A stretch of 64,000 nt of DNA from Globodera rostochiensis (Eukaryota > Nematoda > Chromadorea > Rhabditida > Heteroderidae): assembly GCA_018350325.1 (NCBI GenBank), contig JAEVLN010000007.1:3639804-3703803 (forward strand), read 5' to 3'. The notes under the pieces are model-generated. The model was not told the DNA's origin, did not search any database, and worked only from the letters and a program-made list of their open reading frames with translations. Each line of letters starts with the position of its first letter. The first letter of the stretch is position 1. Made by a program: the position numbers and the translations under genes. Positions 25,584-37,100 of this stretch are shown in pieces.

Positions 25584-25640
25584 GACTGTCCATGTGCCAA
25601 AAGGCAATTCCCCTTTAATGCCCCCGGGGGCAAATGCGTT
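25584..25640 (+). promoter_or_regulatory. Upstream block conserved between the two homeobox units
   Basis: About 105-160 bases before the ATG at 25745. It carries GTGCCAAAAGGC, CCTTTAATGCCCCCGGGGG and CAAATGCGTT, matching the block at 23311-23360. A TATATA sequence lies just upstream (25539-25544). Confidence 0.55.
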
Positions 25641-25744
25641 CAAAAAATCTTTTAGCAATTCTCGAGACTCTTGAGCCAGTGTTTCAACGTTCTTTTAATT
25701 TTTTTTTGCATTTGCCAACAACAACAACAAAAAGTTAATTTCAA

Positions 25745-27340
25745 ATGCGGTTTTCGCGCGATCAGTTGGGCGCGCTGGAGCGCGCATATTATGAAAGGCA
25801 CTACCTTAGCCAATCCGATCGTGAGAATCTGGGCGCTGCAATTGGCGTGGCCGAATGGCAAATTAAGGTTGGTTATATGAGTCGTGCCGCGCGTTGCAGG
25901 CCCAAATTACTAATGTTTTAACATAAGACTAATAAGGCGCTAAAATGCGGACAAACCATTAGTAGATTAAAAGTGGACAAAAAAATAAACGATGAAAAAA
26001 TCCCTAATAAAACGGAATTGCCGATTTTACACTTTAAAATGAATTTGAACAATTTTGCCATTTTTTTACGCCAGATGTGGTTCCAAAATCGACGGGCAAA
26101 AAATAAGCGCATGGACAAAGAAGAAGCCGTGCAGCTGTTCTCCCAATCTAATGTAAAATTTATGCCAAATTTAAAAATGTTTTTATTAACGCAATATTTT
26201 TATAAGAAAATGATTTAGTCGAATGGAAAGGAGCATTAAATGGGTGCTAGCTAGGTCGTTTCGAAAAATCCACCATCTCCGCGCCCCCAAAGTGATCAGA
26301 CCACCCCTCTGGGGGTTAAAGGGGGGTCAACCCTTCAAACTTTTCTGATCAGCACCATTTTTTTTAAAGACACAACTTTCGGCGACAACATATTGTTACA
26401 TTTGCGCTGCCAAGAATTGAGTTGGAGGGTTGGCCCTTCTTTAACCCCCAGAGGGGTGGTCTGATCACTTTGGGGGCGGGGCGCGGAGATGGCGCATTTT
26501 GCGAAATGACTCAGCACGCATTAAATGTGCATTTTTAATCAAAAAGGCTGCTGCCGGCATAACGCTCGCCGTACCTGAACAGTCCGTTGTTGCTGCGGCG
26601 GCACCGTCTGCTGCTGCTGCTACTGCTGCTGATACTGTTCGCGCCGCAAAAAGTGCCAACCGTTGTGGCAAGGGTTGGGTTATCGGTTTTAGGGTTCCCA
26701 TCCGCCGGTTACCGGAAAATTAGGGGAAATTTCCAAGAAAATCCGTTAACCCTCCAGGCAAGGGTGGGGTTATCGGCTTTAGGGTTCCCATCCGCCGGTT
26801 ACCGGAAAATTATGGGAAATTTCCAAGAAAATCCGTTAACCCCCCAGGCAAGGGTTGGGTTATTGGTTTAGGGTTCCCATCCGCCGGTTACCGGAAAATT
26901 ATGTAAATTCCGAGAAAAGGCATTAAAAAAATGGCAACCGGCTCCAAAAAATAGGTATGGCATTTTTATGGCATCCACGTGTCAAAAATATGGCATTTTT
27001 ATGGCTAAAAATTTTTAAAAACCAAATTTTTTTTTGTGGGAGGGTCGGCGGCTACTCATTGCATGCTTCGAATGATACCAAGAATGTTTGGTTTGGTAGA
27101 CTTTGAACAAAGTTATAACGAAAACTTGTCGGCGCCGAACCGTTGATTCCCCCAGCAGGAGTTGTCAATTTAGGGTTTACGCCCGATTATCAGAAAAATT
27201 TTGAGCAAATTTCCGTTAACCCCCCAGGCAAGGGCCGTCGTCGTGCAGTGACTGCTCGCACCAAAACCACTCGACATGCAGCCGGCGGCAAGCGCAAAAG
27301 CCGTCATGGCGCGGTGGCCGCCGCCGCTGCCGACAAATGA
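25745..27340 (+). CDS. Homeodomain protein with basic C-terminal tail, second tandem unit
   Basis: Exons 25745-25867, 26075-26152, 26547-26667 and 27228-27340 join in phase, giving 144 residues. Residues 1-52 are a homeodomain lacking its N-terminal arm: it starts MRFSRDQL (domain position about 6-8) and runs through helix 3 MWFQNRRAKNKR, with the usual Gln50 and Asn51. The 46/47 intron is present. Exon 3 is Ala-rich. The last exon is strongly basic, with ARTKTTRHAAGGKRKSR. It is likely a nuclear DNA-binding protein, but loss of the arm that contacts the minor groove should weaken specificity. Intron 3 uses a GC donor (GCAAGG) and contains tandem copies of an intron-like unit. It is more intact than the unit at 23446. 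Confidence 0.66.
26259..26506. mobile_element. Miniature inverted-repeat element in homeobox intron
   Basis: Long inverted arms of about 70 bp, including CCCCCAAAGTGATCAGACC and its complement, flank a 90-bp centre. The outermost bases (TTTCGAAAAATC and GCATTTTGCGAAA) pair imperfectly. There is no open frame. The arm edge lies about 40 bases before homeobox exon 3. Confidence 0.75.
26668..26920 (+). repeat. Tandem 90-bp intron-like units (GCAAGG ... CCAG)
   Basis: Units 26668-26757 and 26758-26847 are nearly identical, and a third begins at 26848 and decays after about 70 bp. Each unit starts with the GC donor sequence GCAAGGG and ends with a pyrimidine tract and CAG, that is, with both borders of a GC-AG intron. 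The true last exon at 27228 again follows CCCCCCAG and starts GCAAGGG. Confidence 0.85.
26929..27020. mobile_element. Fragment of the hAT family end
   Basis: Contains GGCAACCGGCTCC followed by GGCATTTTTATGGC, as in the sub-terminal sequence of the hAT element at 57258-58943 (right end, complement). No second end was found. Confidence 0.55.
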
Positions 27341-28301
27341 ACTTTGAGAGGGTATTTAATGGATTTGTTTTTTTAAACTTTTGAGTTTTATGTGATCAGC
27401 TGAGAGGCACAGAGAATGGATGGCAACAACGACTGGAAGTGATCAATGACAAAATCATTTTTATTTTTAAATACCGTAACTATTTTTTTGTGTTTTTTAT
27501 TAGCCTAAAATATTTCAACTCAAAAAAGAAGGGATCGAAAAGTCTATTTTAAGGTTTTGTCAATGAAATGTTTATAGGGGTTTTTTCGGGGCGTAAACTC
27601 CGGATTCTGCGCCTTTGAGCTGTAACTGCTCCACTTTTCAAATTTCTGCTCCAATTACTGCTTCACGGAGTCGGCGGCGTTTACCCCCCCCCCCAAGCAC
27701 TGGCCCCTGACGCCCAAAAATGGTTTCGCCTATTATATAAACCAGCGCACAAATATCAAAATCTTCAGGATGTACCCGGATTCGGGTTTTCGGATGTTTT
27801 TGGGGCCGGAATGCCGGATCCCGGACTTTTTGGCACTAAATTCCGGAAATTTTTTGGAAATTTTTTTGAATAAAATCGTCAATATTTGACAAAATGTCCA
27901 ACCTGCAATGTTGCCTTAAGGATTAAACTTTTAAAGCTTTTTGTCTTTGCATATCAAATTGGAAACAACAGTATGAGCACCAAACGCAACACATCCAACC
28001 ACAGATCGAACCGATTGCCGATCGAAATCTCGGTGCTTTCGATCGAGATTTTCGGGTTTCGATCGAAATCTCGAACGGTCCTCTTAAGTCCGATTTCTAT
28101 ATCCAACCTCCAAATACCAACAGGGAGGAACCAATTAATTTGTTGTTGATGTAATTAACCGTTCATCCAATGGAATTAACGACGAATTTTTTCCAACTAA
28201 ATAAGCAAATGAATTGATTATTAATTCTTCATTTCTAATGCCCAAAAAGGTCGGCAAAGAAATGGCTATTTCTGCTCGGCGGAACAGTGGCCTTGCAGAA
28301 A

Positions 28302-28530
28302 GCATTTTTATGGCATTGGGATGGCATGTTGCGAGAGGGAATCAATAAATGACCAACCACCTGTCCTCTTTCGAATGAGAAGACCCCCGGAGGGCAATGA
28401 GTAGGGAGGAGAATGGCATTTTTAGTGCCATTGGGATGGCATGTTGCGAGAGGGAATCAATAAATGACCAACCACCTTTCGTCTTTCGAATGAGAAGACC
28501 CCCGGAGGGCAATGAGTCGGGATGGGAATG
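28302..28530. repeat. Direct repeat, two copies of about 114 bp
   Basis: Copies 28302-28415 and 28416-28530 are nearly identical, both containing GATGGCATGTTGCGAGAGGG and GAGAAGACCCCCGGAGGG. The first bases of a third copy follow. Confidence 0.92.
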
Positions 28531-29310
28531 GCATTTTTAATTCCTAAAACCCCCGATTTATTAATCAAAATTCATTATAAAAATTTCAATTCAAAATGCA
28601 TTCAGTCAAAAAATTTTAAAATATTGAGAATTTTAAAAAATTCCATTTTTGGCGTGCAAAATTTAGTTTGAAATCGGGCTCGGGTGTGACTCGAAATTTC
28701 AGGTATTTTGGGGTTACGGGTTTGTGTTTCGGGTTCGGGTAAAATTACCCGAAATTTCGGGAAAAATACACCCCTAAAGAGCGGGATTTTTTAATATTTT
28801 ACATACAAACAATTATCGTTAAAATCTTCAAAAAAATATTGCCGACAAGAAAATTGCATAACAAAATGAGCCGTCAACATTAATTATTTATAAATCATAG
28901 AAACAGATAGCATGTACTATTCGAGACGAGATTGGACAAGACCGGGCGGGGCGCCTTGGTAGTCTGGTCTGTGTTATATAATTTTCAAAAAGGTAATAGA
29001 AAATTTAATTAAAAGAAAATCACAAAAATTTTCGTCTTTTTGTTTTGGAAAATTAAATAATCCTTTACAAATGCTTAGAGTGAAAGAATTTTGGCAACAT
29101 GTAGATTTACAAATTTTCAAAATCTGAGCCCTCGGCAAAATGAGTGGTCCCGAACCGGAAAACCAAAATTACCCAAACATTACGGGCCAGAGTACCGGTA
29201 AAAGTCCGGCGGATCCCGTCCTTTATGGCACTAAATCCGGAAAATCCAAAAATGTTTGGATTCAAAATTGTGAACATTTTTTTAATAAATTTATTCCTTT
29301 TGATCAAATA

Positions 29311-29637
29311 ATGTTCTCGTGCATCCTCTTCATTGTGTTTGGCTTCATCTGTTCAACAGAATCAATGGGACAAAGTTTTCAATTAGAGTCCGGACTTGAG
29401 GACCGACCAAAATCTCGAATCTCAAATCTCGGCCCGATTTCTTGATGGGGCCGGGCTCTAATATCAATAAAGAAAAAGAAAAGCTTTTGAAGTTGAAAAT
29501 TTTAAAAAAGTTTAAAAGTTTTGAGTTGATTAAAATCATTAAAATTTTCAAATTTTAGTTTTACATTGTGCCTACGAAAGCGCATTATTCGGCAGGAATG
29601 AAAGACAAACTTTAAAAAGTGACGGTAATGTTCAGTG
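29311..29637 (+). CDS. Possible secreted protein, partial
   Basis: ATG at 29311 opens a signal-peptide-like segment (MFSCILFIVFGFICSTES). A likely second exon begins after TTTTAG at 29560 and ends before GTAATG at 29631; it is Cys-containing with no domain I recognise. A third coding-looking piece follows near 29698-29779, but its phase does not join cleanly. The first donor is unclear because repeat sequence (29390-29470) follows the signal exon. It may be a broken gene. Confidence 0.3.
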
Positions 29638-30303
29638 AGCAAAGCAATCAATGAATGTGGGCAAAATGCCAAAAAATCAAAATTTTGATCAACGACAGCA
29701 AAGTTACCGTCGGCACTGAAAGTTTCAACATAAAGTTTGTAGTATATTTTAATATTCGGAATCTTTACATCAAACCATAGCCAAACTAAAACCCGTGGCG
29801 CCAAAGCAGATTTCGATTAAATTTGCAGCAAATTTCCGAGAAAACTTTGTAATTGATTTGTTAAATATATTTTTGTATGTTTTAGCTGAAAATGAGTGGT
29901 TGATTTGGCCAACCTATTTTTTGGGCAATTAAAGTTTGGCCCATTTTTAAGAATGATTAGGCCGGACTTTAGCGGTTGCGGGTGGGTGAGCATCGTTCCG
30001 TGTACCAAAATTCAATTTGGGTTAACTTTCAAAATGAGTTAATTCAAATTGTGTTTCGGAGCATGCCGGACCCAAAAATGTCCCTGAAATCGGCGTCCGG
30101 TATCCCTTGGTTGGTGGTGGCCAATCAAAAAATTTATTTAAAATTTTGTTCCAATTAATTTTTCGGAAGTGCCGACGCCCCCCCTCCCAATGTAGCAATT
30201 CTTAATTAAAAACATTTTGTAAAAAGATAAATTGAAAACAAAAAAAAAGGTGTCATAAAAAAGGCCGAATATGCACCGAATATGGCACTTTGGCACATTT
30301 AGT

Positions 30304-30478
30304 TAGGGTTGGACAAAACCGGATATTATCCGGGTCCCCCGGATACCGGATAGCTCAAAAACACCCGGATACCGGTTCCGGATCCAGCATAATTTAGCTG
30401 TCATCGTTCAATACCGGATAATTTTTATCCAAAATTGTCCCATACCGGTTCCAGATTATCCGGGGTTGTCCAACCCTA
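30304..30478. mobile_element. hAT-like foldback element filled with CCGGAT words
   Basis: The ends TAGGGTTGGAC and GTCCAACCCTA are inverted and bounded by the exact 8-bp duplication CATTTAGT at 30296-30303 and 30479-30486. At 175 bp it is one of the shortest complete members. Confidence 0.93.
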
Positions 30479-31190
30479 CATTTAGTGCACTAAATAGCAT
30501 AACGTGCAGAAACGAAGTTTTTGGAATATTTATCTTAACAAATTCCAGCATAATTCAAATTTCTCGGATGCGCCGACCCCACCCCCCCCCCCCCAATGTA
30601 TCAATTCTTAATTTTAAAAAACGTTTTTGTCTCAAAAAAGATAACCGGCATCCCCTGATATATATGCTCCAAAAAGGCCTAAATATGCCATAAAAAAGGC
30701 CGAATATGCACCGAAGATGGCACTTTGTCAAATTTAGTGCACTAATTAGCATAACGTGCAGAAACGATCGGGAGAATGGGGGGGGGAGGGGGGGGGGGGG
30801 GGGGGATCAGCGGATTCGTTTGCGGAAACCATCGCACGCACCGCCCGTCTCTGATGAATCATTCGTCCGTTTTGGTCCATCACAGCTTCATCCCACAGTG
30901 ATATCACATCTCATCAGCACAGAATGGGGAAATGATTGGCGTTTTTTTTGATCACCGACATGGGCAGAAATGGTGTAGAGAGTCGAAAGTGGGCGGGGGG
31001 ACACCCAGCGCTTGTGGGTGATGACGGATGATTCATACTTGTCCGTCCGCTTTGGTCCATATGGCGGCGCTTCGCACTCTCCATTAGCGGATCATTTTCA
31101 TTCCATTCGTTGTTAACACTTTCCCATTGCTCCCACTAATCACCCTCTCTTCGGACAACTATTTTTGCTTAATTTCAGAGAATGATCGGC

Positions 31191-34100
31191 ATGTGCCGAC
31201 CACTCCTCATCCTCATGGGATGCCTAAGCGTCTTGATCTTGACGCACGTTCCAAAGCCCGTTCTCGTTACAATGGAACCCGGAAACGAAACGTTTACCCG
31301 CCCCCAACTCGACGCTGGACCAAAACTCCGCAATTTCTACGGCTCCAAAATGGCCCCGGAACCAAGAAACGAAACCTTGTGCAACGCCACATCGCCACCG
31401 GAACTCGGAACGGACTCGATAAACGGAACCCAAACGGCCGGACTTGAGGCATTGGACGGCTTTACAGCGGTCCCTGGGCTCCAAGCGGTGAACGGATTTC
31501 AAACGGTCGTCACTGGACTCGAAGCTTTGAACAGCTTCAAAACGCCCTTGGAACTCGGCTTCGAAACGGCAACAGGAAACGGGAACGAACCAGCTTCTTC
31601 TGGAGCTGAACTCGGACTCACAACTCCGGATGCCTTCGTTTTGTATACGCCTATTTCATTCGACCATCTCGTCTTGCCAACAATTGCCTCACTGTCGGCA
31701 TTTGTCGGGAAAGATGGACCCAGTATGAACTTTCACACATAATTGTCCGACATTTCAGCTTTACTTTTAGCGGTTCTCCGAATGTACTGGCCGCTCTTCA
31801 CCCTTCTCGGCACGTTGAACGTGGCAGAAGCTGGTGTTACTCTTCCAGGTCAAATCATAAATAATAGTTTCTTTCTGTTGTGCGTAAAAAAAATCAGAAA
31901 ATGACTCTTTTGTCAGCAGAGAGGTCAGGTCACATGCGCAAAAAAATGACAAATGTCTTTCATAGAGGAAAAACCAGGACTGCGCACGGTTAATAACCGC
32001 GGGGTTAACGGTTATGAAATTTTGAGGATGGGCGGTTAACGGTTATGAAATTGGTAACCGTGAGCACCCCGGGGCAAAACAATGGCACCAAGCTGTAAAA
32101 TAATGGCATCAATTTTTCGTAATTTAAACAAGAGATTGGAATTTTGAAAAATCTGGGCCCGAGTCCCCGGGGTCTTTTTAGCTCATTGACCGGGGTCAAA
32201 AAAAAACTCGGGTAGCCTCAAATACCCGGTAGCCCGATTTTTCTTAAATTTTTTTGCCCCGGTACAGAGATTTCCAGAAATGTTGCAAATGACGACTACT
32301 CTCGTTTCATCTTTTTTGTCTGCAATTAACATTTAATAATTTGGCAAAATTTTTCTGAAATACTTTTGGGGAAGCGATGTGGGCTCGCCTTTTTAAAATT
32401 TGGCGATCTGTCACTAATATCAAATCGGGTCAGAAAAGTACGGGATTCCCAGTCCCGTCTTTTTTGTCGGGCGGGATTTTTACGGGAACGGGAAAAAGAC
32501 GGTGTTCCCGTTACGGGATTCCCGTCCCGTAGTTTTTGAAAACCCAGTTCCCGAAAATTCTATTTTAGTCTTTTTCCCGTTCCCGTTTATTTTTCTTGGC
32601 GAAATCTTTTCAAAAAATTAACAATTTTGGAGCATTTTCATCAAAAAACGTTTAAATTTCAAAATTTTTTAACGGCGGCGCTTATCGGCACTGCCGTAGC
32701 TCCCAAATGTGCTCTACTGTTGGTTTTTTTCTGCAGCAATTAAGACCTCTGGTAACAAATCACCCTGGACTGGGCTTTTTTCGACTAAGTTATAATCCAG
32801 ATCAGAGTTTTGTTTGGCAAAAAAAAACAAAATTAAATTTAAAAAGGTTGGGCACGTTGACCCATTTTTGTATTTGGCAGGCTTTTTAGGCCATTTTTTG
32901 CTTTTGGGCCGGTTTGGCGGTGCCGATAGACGCCACCAAAGAACTTTGTGAAGTTTGAAAAATATTCATTTTCAAGGAATACCCAAAATGAATAATATAC
33001 CTAAACAAAACGTCAGTGTAAAGTCAAAAAATACACAAAGATCTTTAATATATTTGGTACCAGAAAAAAATTCACAACAAATGGCATTGGAAAAATGCCA
33101 AATCTTCAAAAATCCGGTATTTTCAATTAAAATGGCATTTTCTGGCCTCTCTGGTAACAATAAAAAATGAAAATAATTTGTAATGCACCTCTTAGCCTAT
33201 GGCGGAGTTAGCTTCTCCGTGCCAGATCAAATGGTGATGGAAGCGGCTTGCGAGTGGGACCTGCTCGATTTTAGCGTATTGGGGCAAGTCGTCCAAGTTT
33301 TCACCGATGCCAAAGTTGGGTCGGCCTACGCCCTTTTACATTGTGCCAAACACGGATGCAATTGGGGTAATTGTTGGCCAGAGCCTGGACACCCTTCAAC
33401 AACTTGCTGCCCCGTAGGGTATAAATATCGTTGCTGCGAAGAGGTTGGTGTTAGCTGTGATGTTCGAGATCCAATTTACTGGTACTTGATCCCAAGACTC
33501 AAGACCGATATTTGATCCCGAGACTCAAAACCGATATTTGATCCCGAGACTCAAGACCGATATTTGATCCCGAGACTCAAGACCGATATTTGATCCCGAG
33601 ACTCAAGATCGATATTTGATCCCGAGACTCAAGACCGATATTTGATCCCGAGACTCAAGACCGATATTTGATCCGGAGACTCAAGACCGATATTTGATCC
33701 CGAGACTCAAGATCGATATTTGATCCCGAGACTCAAGACCGATATTTGATCCCGAGACTCAAGACCGATGTTTGATCCCGAGACTCAAGATCGATATTTG
33801 ATCCCGAGACTCAAGACCGATATTTGATCCCGAGACTCAAGACCGATATTTGATCCCGAGACTCATGATCGATATTTGATCCCGAGACTCAAGATCGATA
33901 TTTGATCCCGAGACTCAAGATCGATATTTGATCCCGAGACTCAAGACCGATATTTGATCCCGAGACTCAAGACCGATAATTTGATCCCGAGACTCAAGAT
34001 CGATATTTCGATATTTGATCCCAAGACTCAAGACCGATATTTGATCCCGAGACTCAAGACCGATATTTGCGAGACTCAAGACCGATATTTGATCCCGAGA

Positions 34101-37100
34101 CACAAGACCAATATTTAATCCCGAGACTCGAGACCGATATTTGATCCCGAGACTCAAGACCGATATTTGATCCCGAGACTCAAGATCGATATTTCGATAT
34201 TTGATCCCAAGACTCAAGATCGATACTTGACCCTAGACTCAAAACCAATACTTGATCCCGAGACCCAAGATCGATAATTGATCCTAAGGCTCACCGAGCA
34301 CCCAAAAACACGATAAGTTTTTATTGAGTCAAGACCGAGACTCTCGGACATCACACGGGTGTTAGCAATTTACGAAAAAAATTAGATTGATAATTTTTTA
34401 GGCGCCGAAAGTATGATTTTTGTTTTTTTTCTTGGCGCTTTACCAATGTTTGTAAGCCAAAGCCCGAGCAACAACAATGGTTGGATGCATGTGAAGCAGC
34501 GGCGAAGGAATGCCCATGTGGCTGGTTTAGCTGCTTGCCTACGCCCGGGGTCCCTTTAACAAAATGTTGTGCAGCGGGCTACAACTTTACCTGCTGCAAA
34601 AAGGCACAGTTTTATCATGTTAATTGTATTTGGGGTTTCCTATTACTTAGTGGTTTAAACAAATTTACAAAATATATCTCTTGATTTGGTTAATTATTTT
34701 AAATTTTTCCGACAAAATCTTCTAGTAGCTGTTTAAATCATTTGTTAAAATAATTACTATATGCAAAACATACTCTTCAATAAAGAAAGGACTTGAGCAC
34801 CGATCGAGAATCTTGAAAAATCTCGACCGAGATTTCGATTGAGAATCTCGACCGGTCCTTTCTCTACCCTCAATATTAAAGAAAATAATAAAAAGTATGA
34901 ATATTTTTGCTTCTTTTTAAGCCGCCTCCTCCACCGCCGGTTTGAATTCACGTCATTTTACGCGTTTAAAAAGTGTTTCAACAGCCATCCGTCGCACAAC
35001 TGGACCATGAAAAAAACTGTACAGCGGCAAAGGAAAATTGTTCGTGTAAGTGGGCAAGTTGCATTGAGAAAAAAGGGGAAGGCGCTTCTCCGTGTTGCGC
35101 CGCCAACTACGTGTTCACCTGCTGCGTCGAGGCAAGTGAATTTTACATTTAATGGCATTGAGTTTTTGGTGGTGGGGTCGGCTACCGGTCCGCCAACGGT
35201 CGAATTGTCCAAAGTTCGGATTTTATGTTAAAATTTGGTTCAAACTCAATCAATTTGATCGATCAGGCAAAAATAAGATTATGCAATCATTAATTAATGT
35301 ACAGCTTTACGAATGAATAAAAGACCAACAATAAATAAAAACGCAAAAATCGCTTTACTGCTGAGTTTTGATATAATTGTTAAGTTTAAATGGCATTGGT
35401 ACAAAAGATATCTTTTTCGTTTTTTGCGGGCGGGGGGGGGGGGGGGGAATATGCCCACTCTAAACGCGCCTAGGCGCAATTGATCAGTTCAGTAATGTAC
35501 GGTAATGAGTGCATAATGACGGAGTAGAGCAGAACGATCGAGATTTTTGAGACTTTTTTCGAGATTTTCAATCTACTTAATACATATCGAGACGAAAGTT
35601 TACCGAGGTCTTGGAGATTCTCGATCGAAATCCCGGGGCCCTAATAATGACAGTATAGAACTGCATATAAAAATATGAAATCAATTAATAGGGTACGGTA
35701 TTCCCCATAAATTCTTAAAATAATTTCAAAAAATCGCAAATAAATTTTGTTTTTTAGCCAAAGACGGTATGATGAGACGGTAGTTTTTGTGGGCTACCGA
35801 ACCAAATCCAGACCGATCCGAATACAGACCGGGCCAGAAACTCCAGATTTTAAACTTTTTAAAATTTTCTGTTTTTTATACTTGTCCAATCGCAAAACTT
35901 TAGCTTAACAATAGCTTCATCTCGGCATGAGCTTTGTTTTCGACTGGTTTTAGAAAGTCTGTATCGGTTAAGTTTAAAGTCATTTATTGCCCCGGTTTGT
36001 GTATTCGGACCGAGCTGGTCCCGGATCGGTCTGGGTTCGGTCCGCACGCCCTTTTTGTGCATTAATAATTTTTTTTTCACAAAGCCGCAAGTTTTGCAAA
36101 TGGAACTGTGCAAGAAAGCCTTCGACAAGGCCTGTGACTGTCACTGGGGCAGCTGCATTAAACAAGAGGGCATCGGGGCGACCGACTGTTGCGCGGCAAA
36201 TTACAACTTCACGTGCTGCCAACACGCAAGATTTTATTGTGTTTAACTTGACAAATGAATGTGGAGCCAGTGGCAACAAAATCAATTTCAAAATATTTTG
36301 AATTAAAATAAGATTTATTAATTAATTTTGTTTATACCCTATTGGCTAAAGATTGGCCGGAACGGGATTAGGAATGTACGGGAATTTCCCTCTTTTTTGC
36401 CGAGCTTATTGGTTATTTACGGTAATGTGAAAACACGGAAATACCGTACCGCAAATTTGAAATTTCCGTTCCCGCTTCCGCGGGATTCCCGTGAACAATT
36501 CAAAGGGATTTATACGGAAAGGGTCCCGTCCCGTTATCACGATCCCGTAATTTTTATTTTACCGGACTCTGCTACTGACGCCTCAATTATTAAATAAAAA
36601 AAGGTTATTAAAAATCTAAACTAAAAGATTTTTGTTTTTAGCCTCCGAAGGTACGAAATTGCGGTATTTGTTTTTTGTTTTCTATTTTTACTCCCAAAGA
36701 TGCTGCCCATGCAACAGCAACAAATGAGCGAATGCCGAAAAGCGTACGAAGAATGCAAGCCGTGTGGATGGGCCAATTGCATCCCGGATGCTGGGACTGC
36801 TGCGACACCCTGCTGTGCAGCTAATTATGCATTCAAGTGCTGCACCGAGGTAAAAGCTTTGCTGCTTAAAATAATACATATTTCTTGGGGTTAAGTTTTA
36901 TTTTTATTAATTAAATTTTTTGAATCGAAATATGTTGATTGTTTGTTTTACAAAGATTATGAGAGTAACAAATTTGAGAGGTGGAATTTAATGCTGTTTA
37001 TTTTATTATTATATTGACTGAATTTTTTAAAATCCTAAAATATTTTTTATTTATTTAGAAGCCTCCTCAAACGACAGTATGAATTTGCGTTTTTTTTTGC

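Larger units (their letters stand above)
27341..31170. other. Intergenic stretch with repeats
   Basis: Besides the direct repeat at 28302-28530, the possible gene at 29311 and the element at 30304, it contains a GATCGAAATCTCG word patch (28000-28080), a poly-C run (30583-30594), a poly-G run (30779-30805) and scattered short frames. Nothing else can be supported. Confidence 0.45.

Noticed and set aside
33490..34330. Regular repeat array resembling a CRISPR array
   Set aside because: Units are contiguous, with no unique spacers, no cas genes and an animal genome context; the array has transposon ends and an 8-bp duplication.
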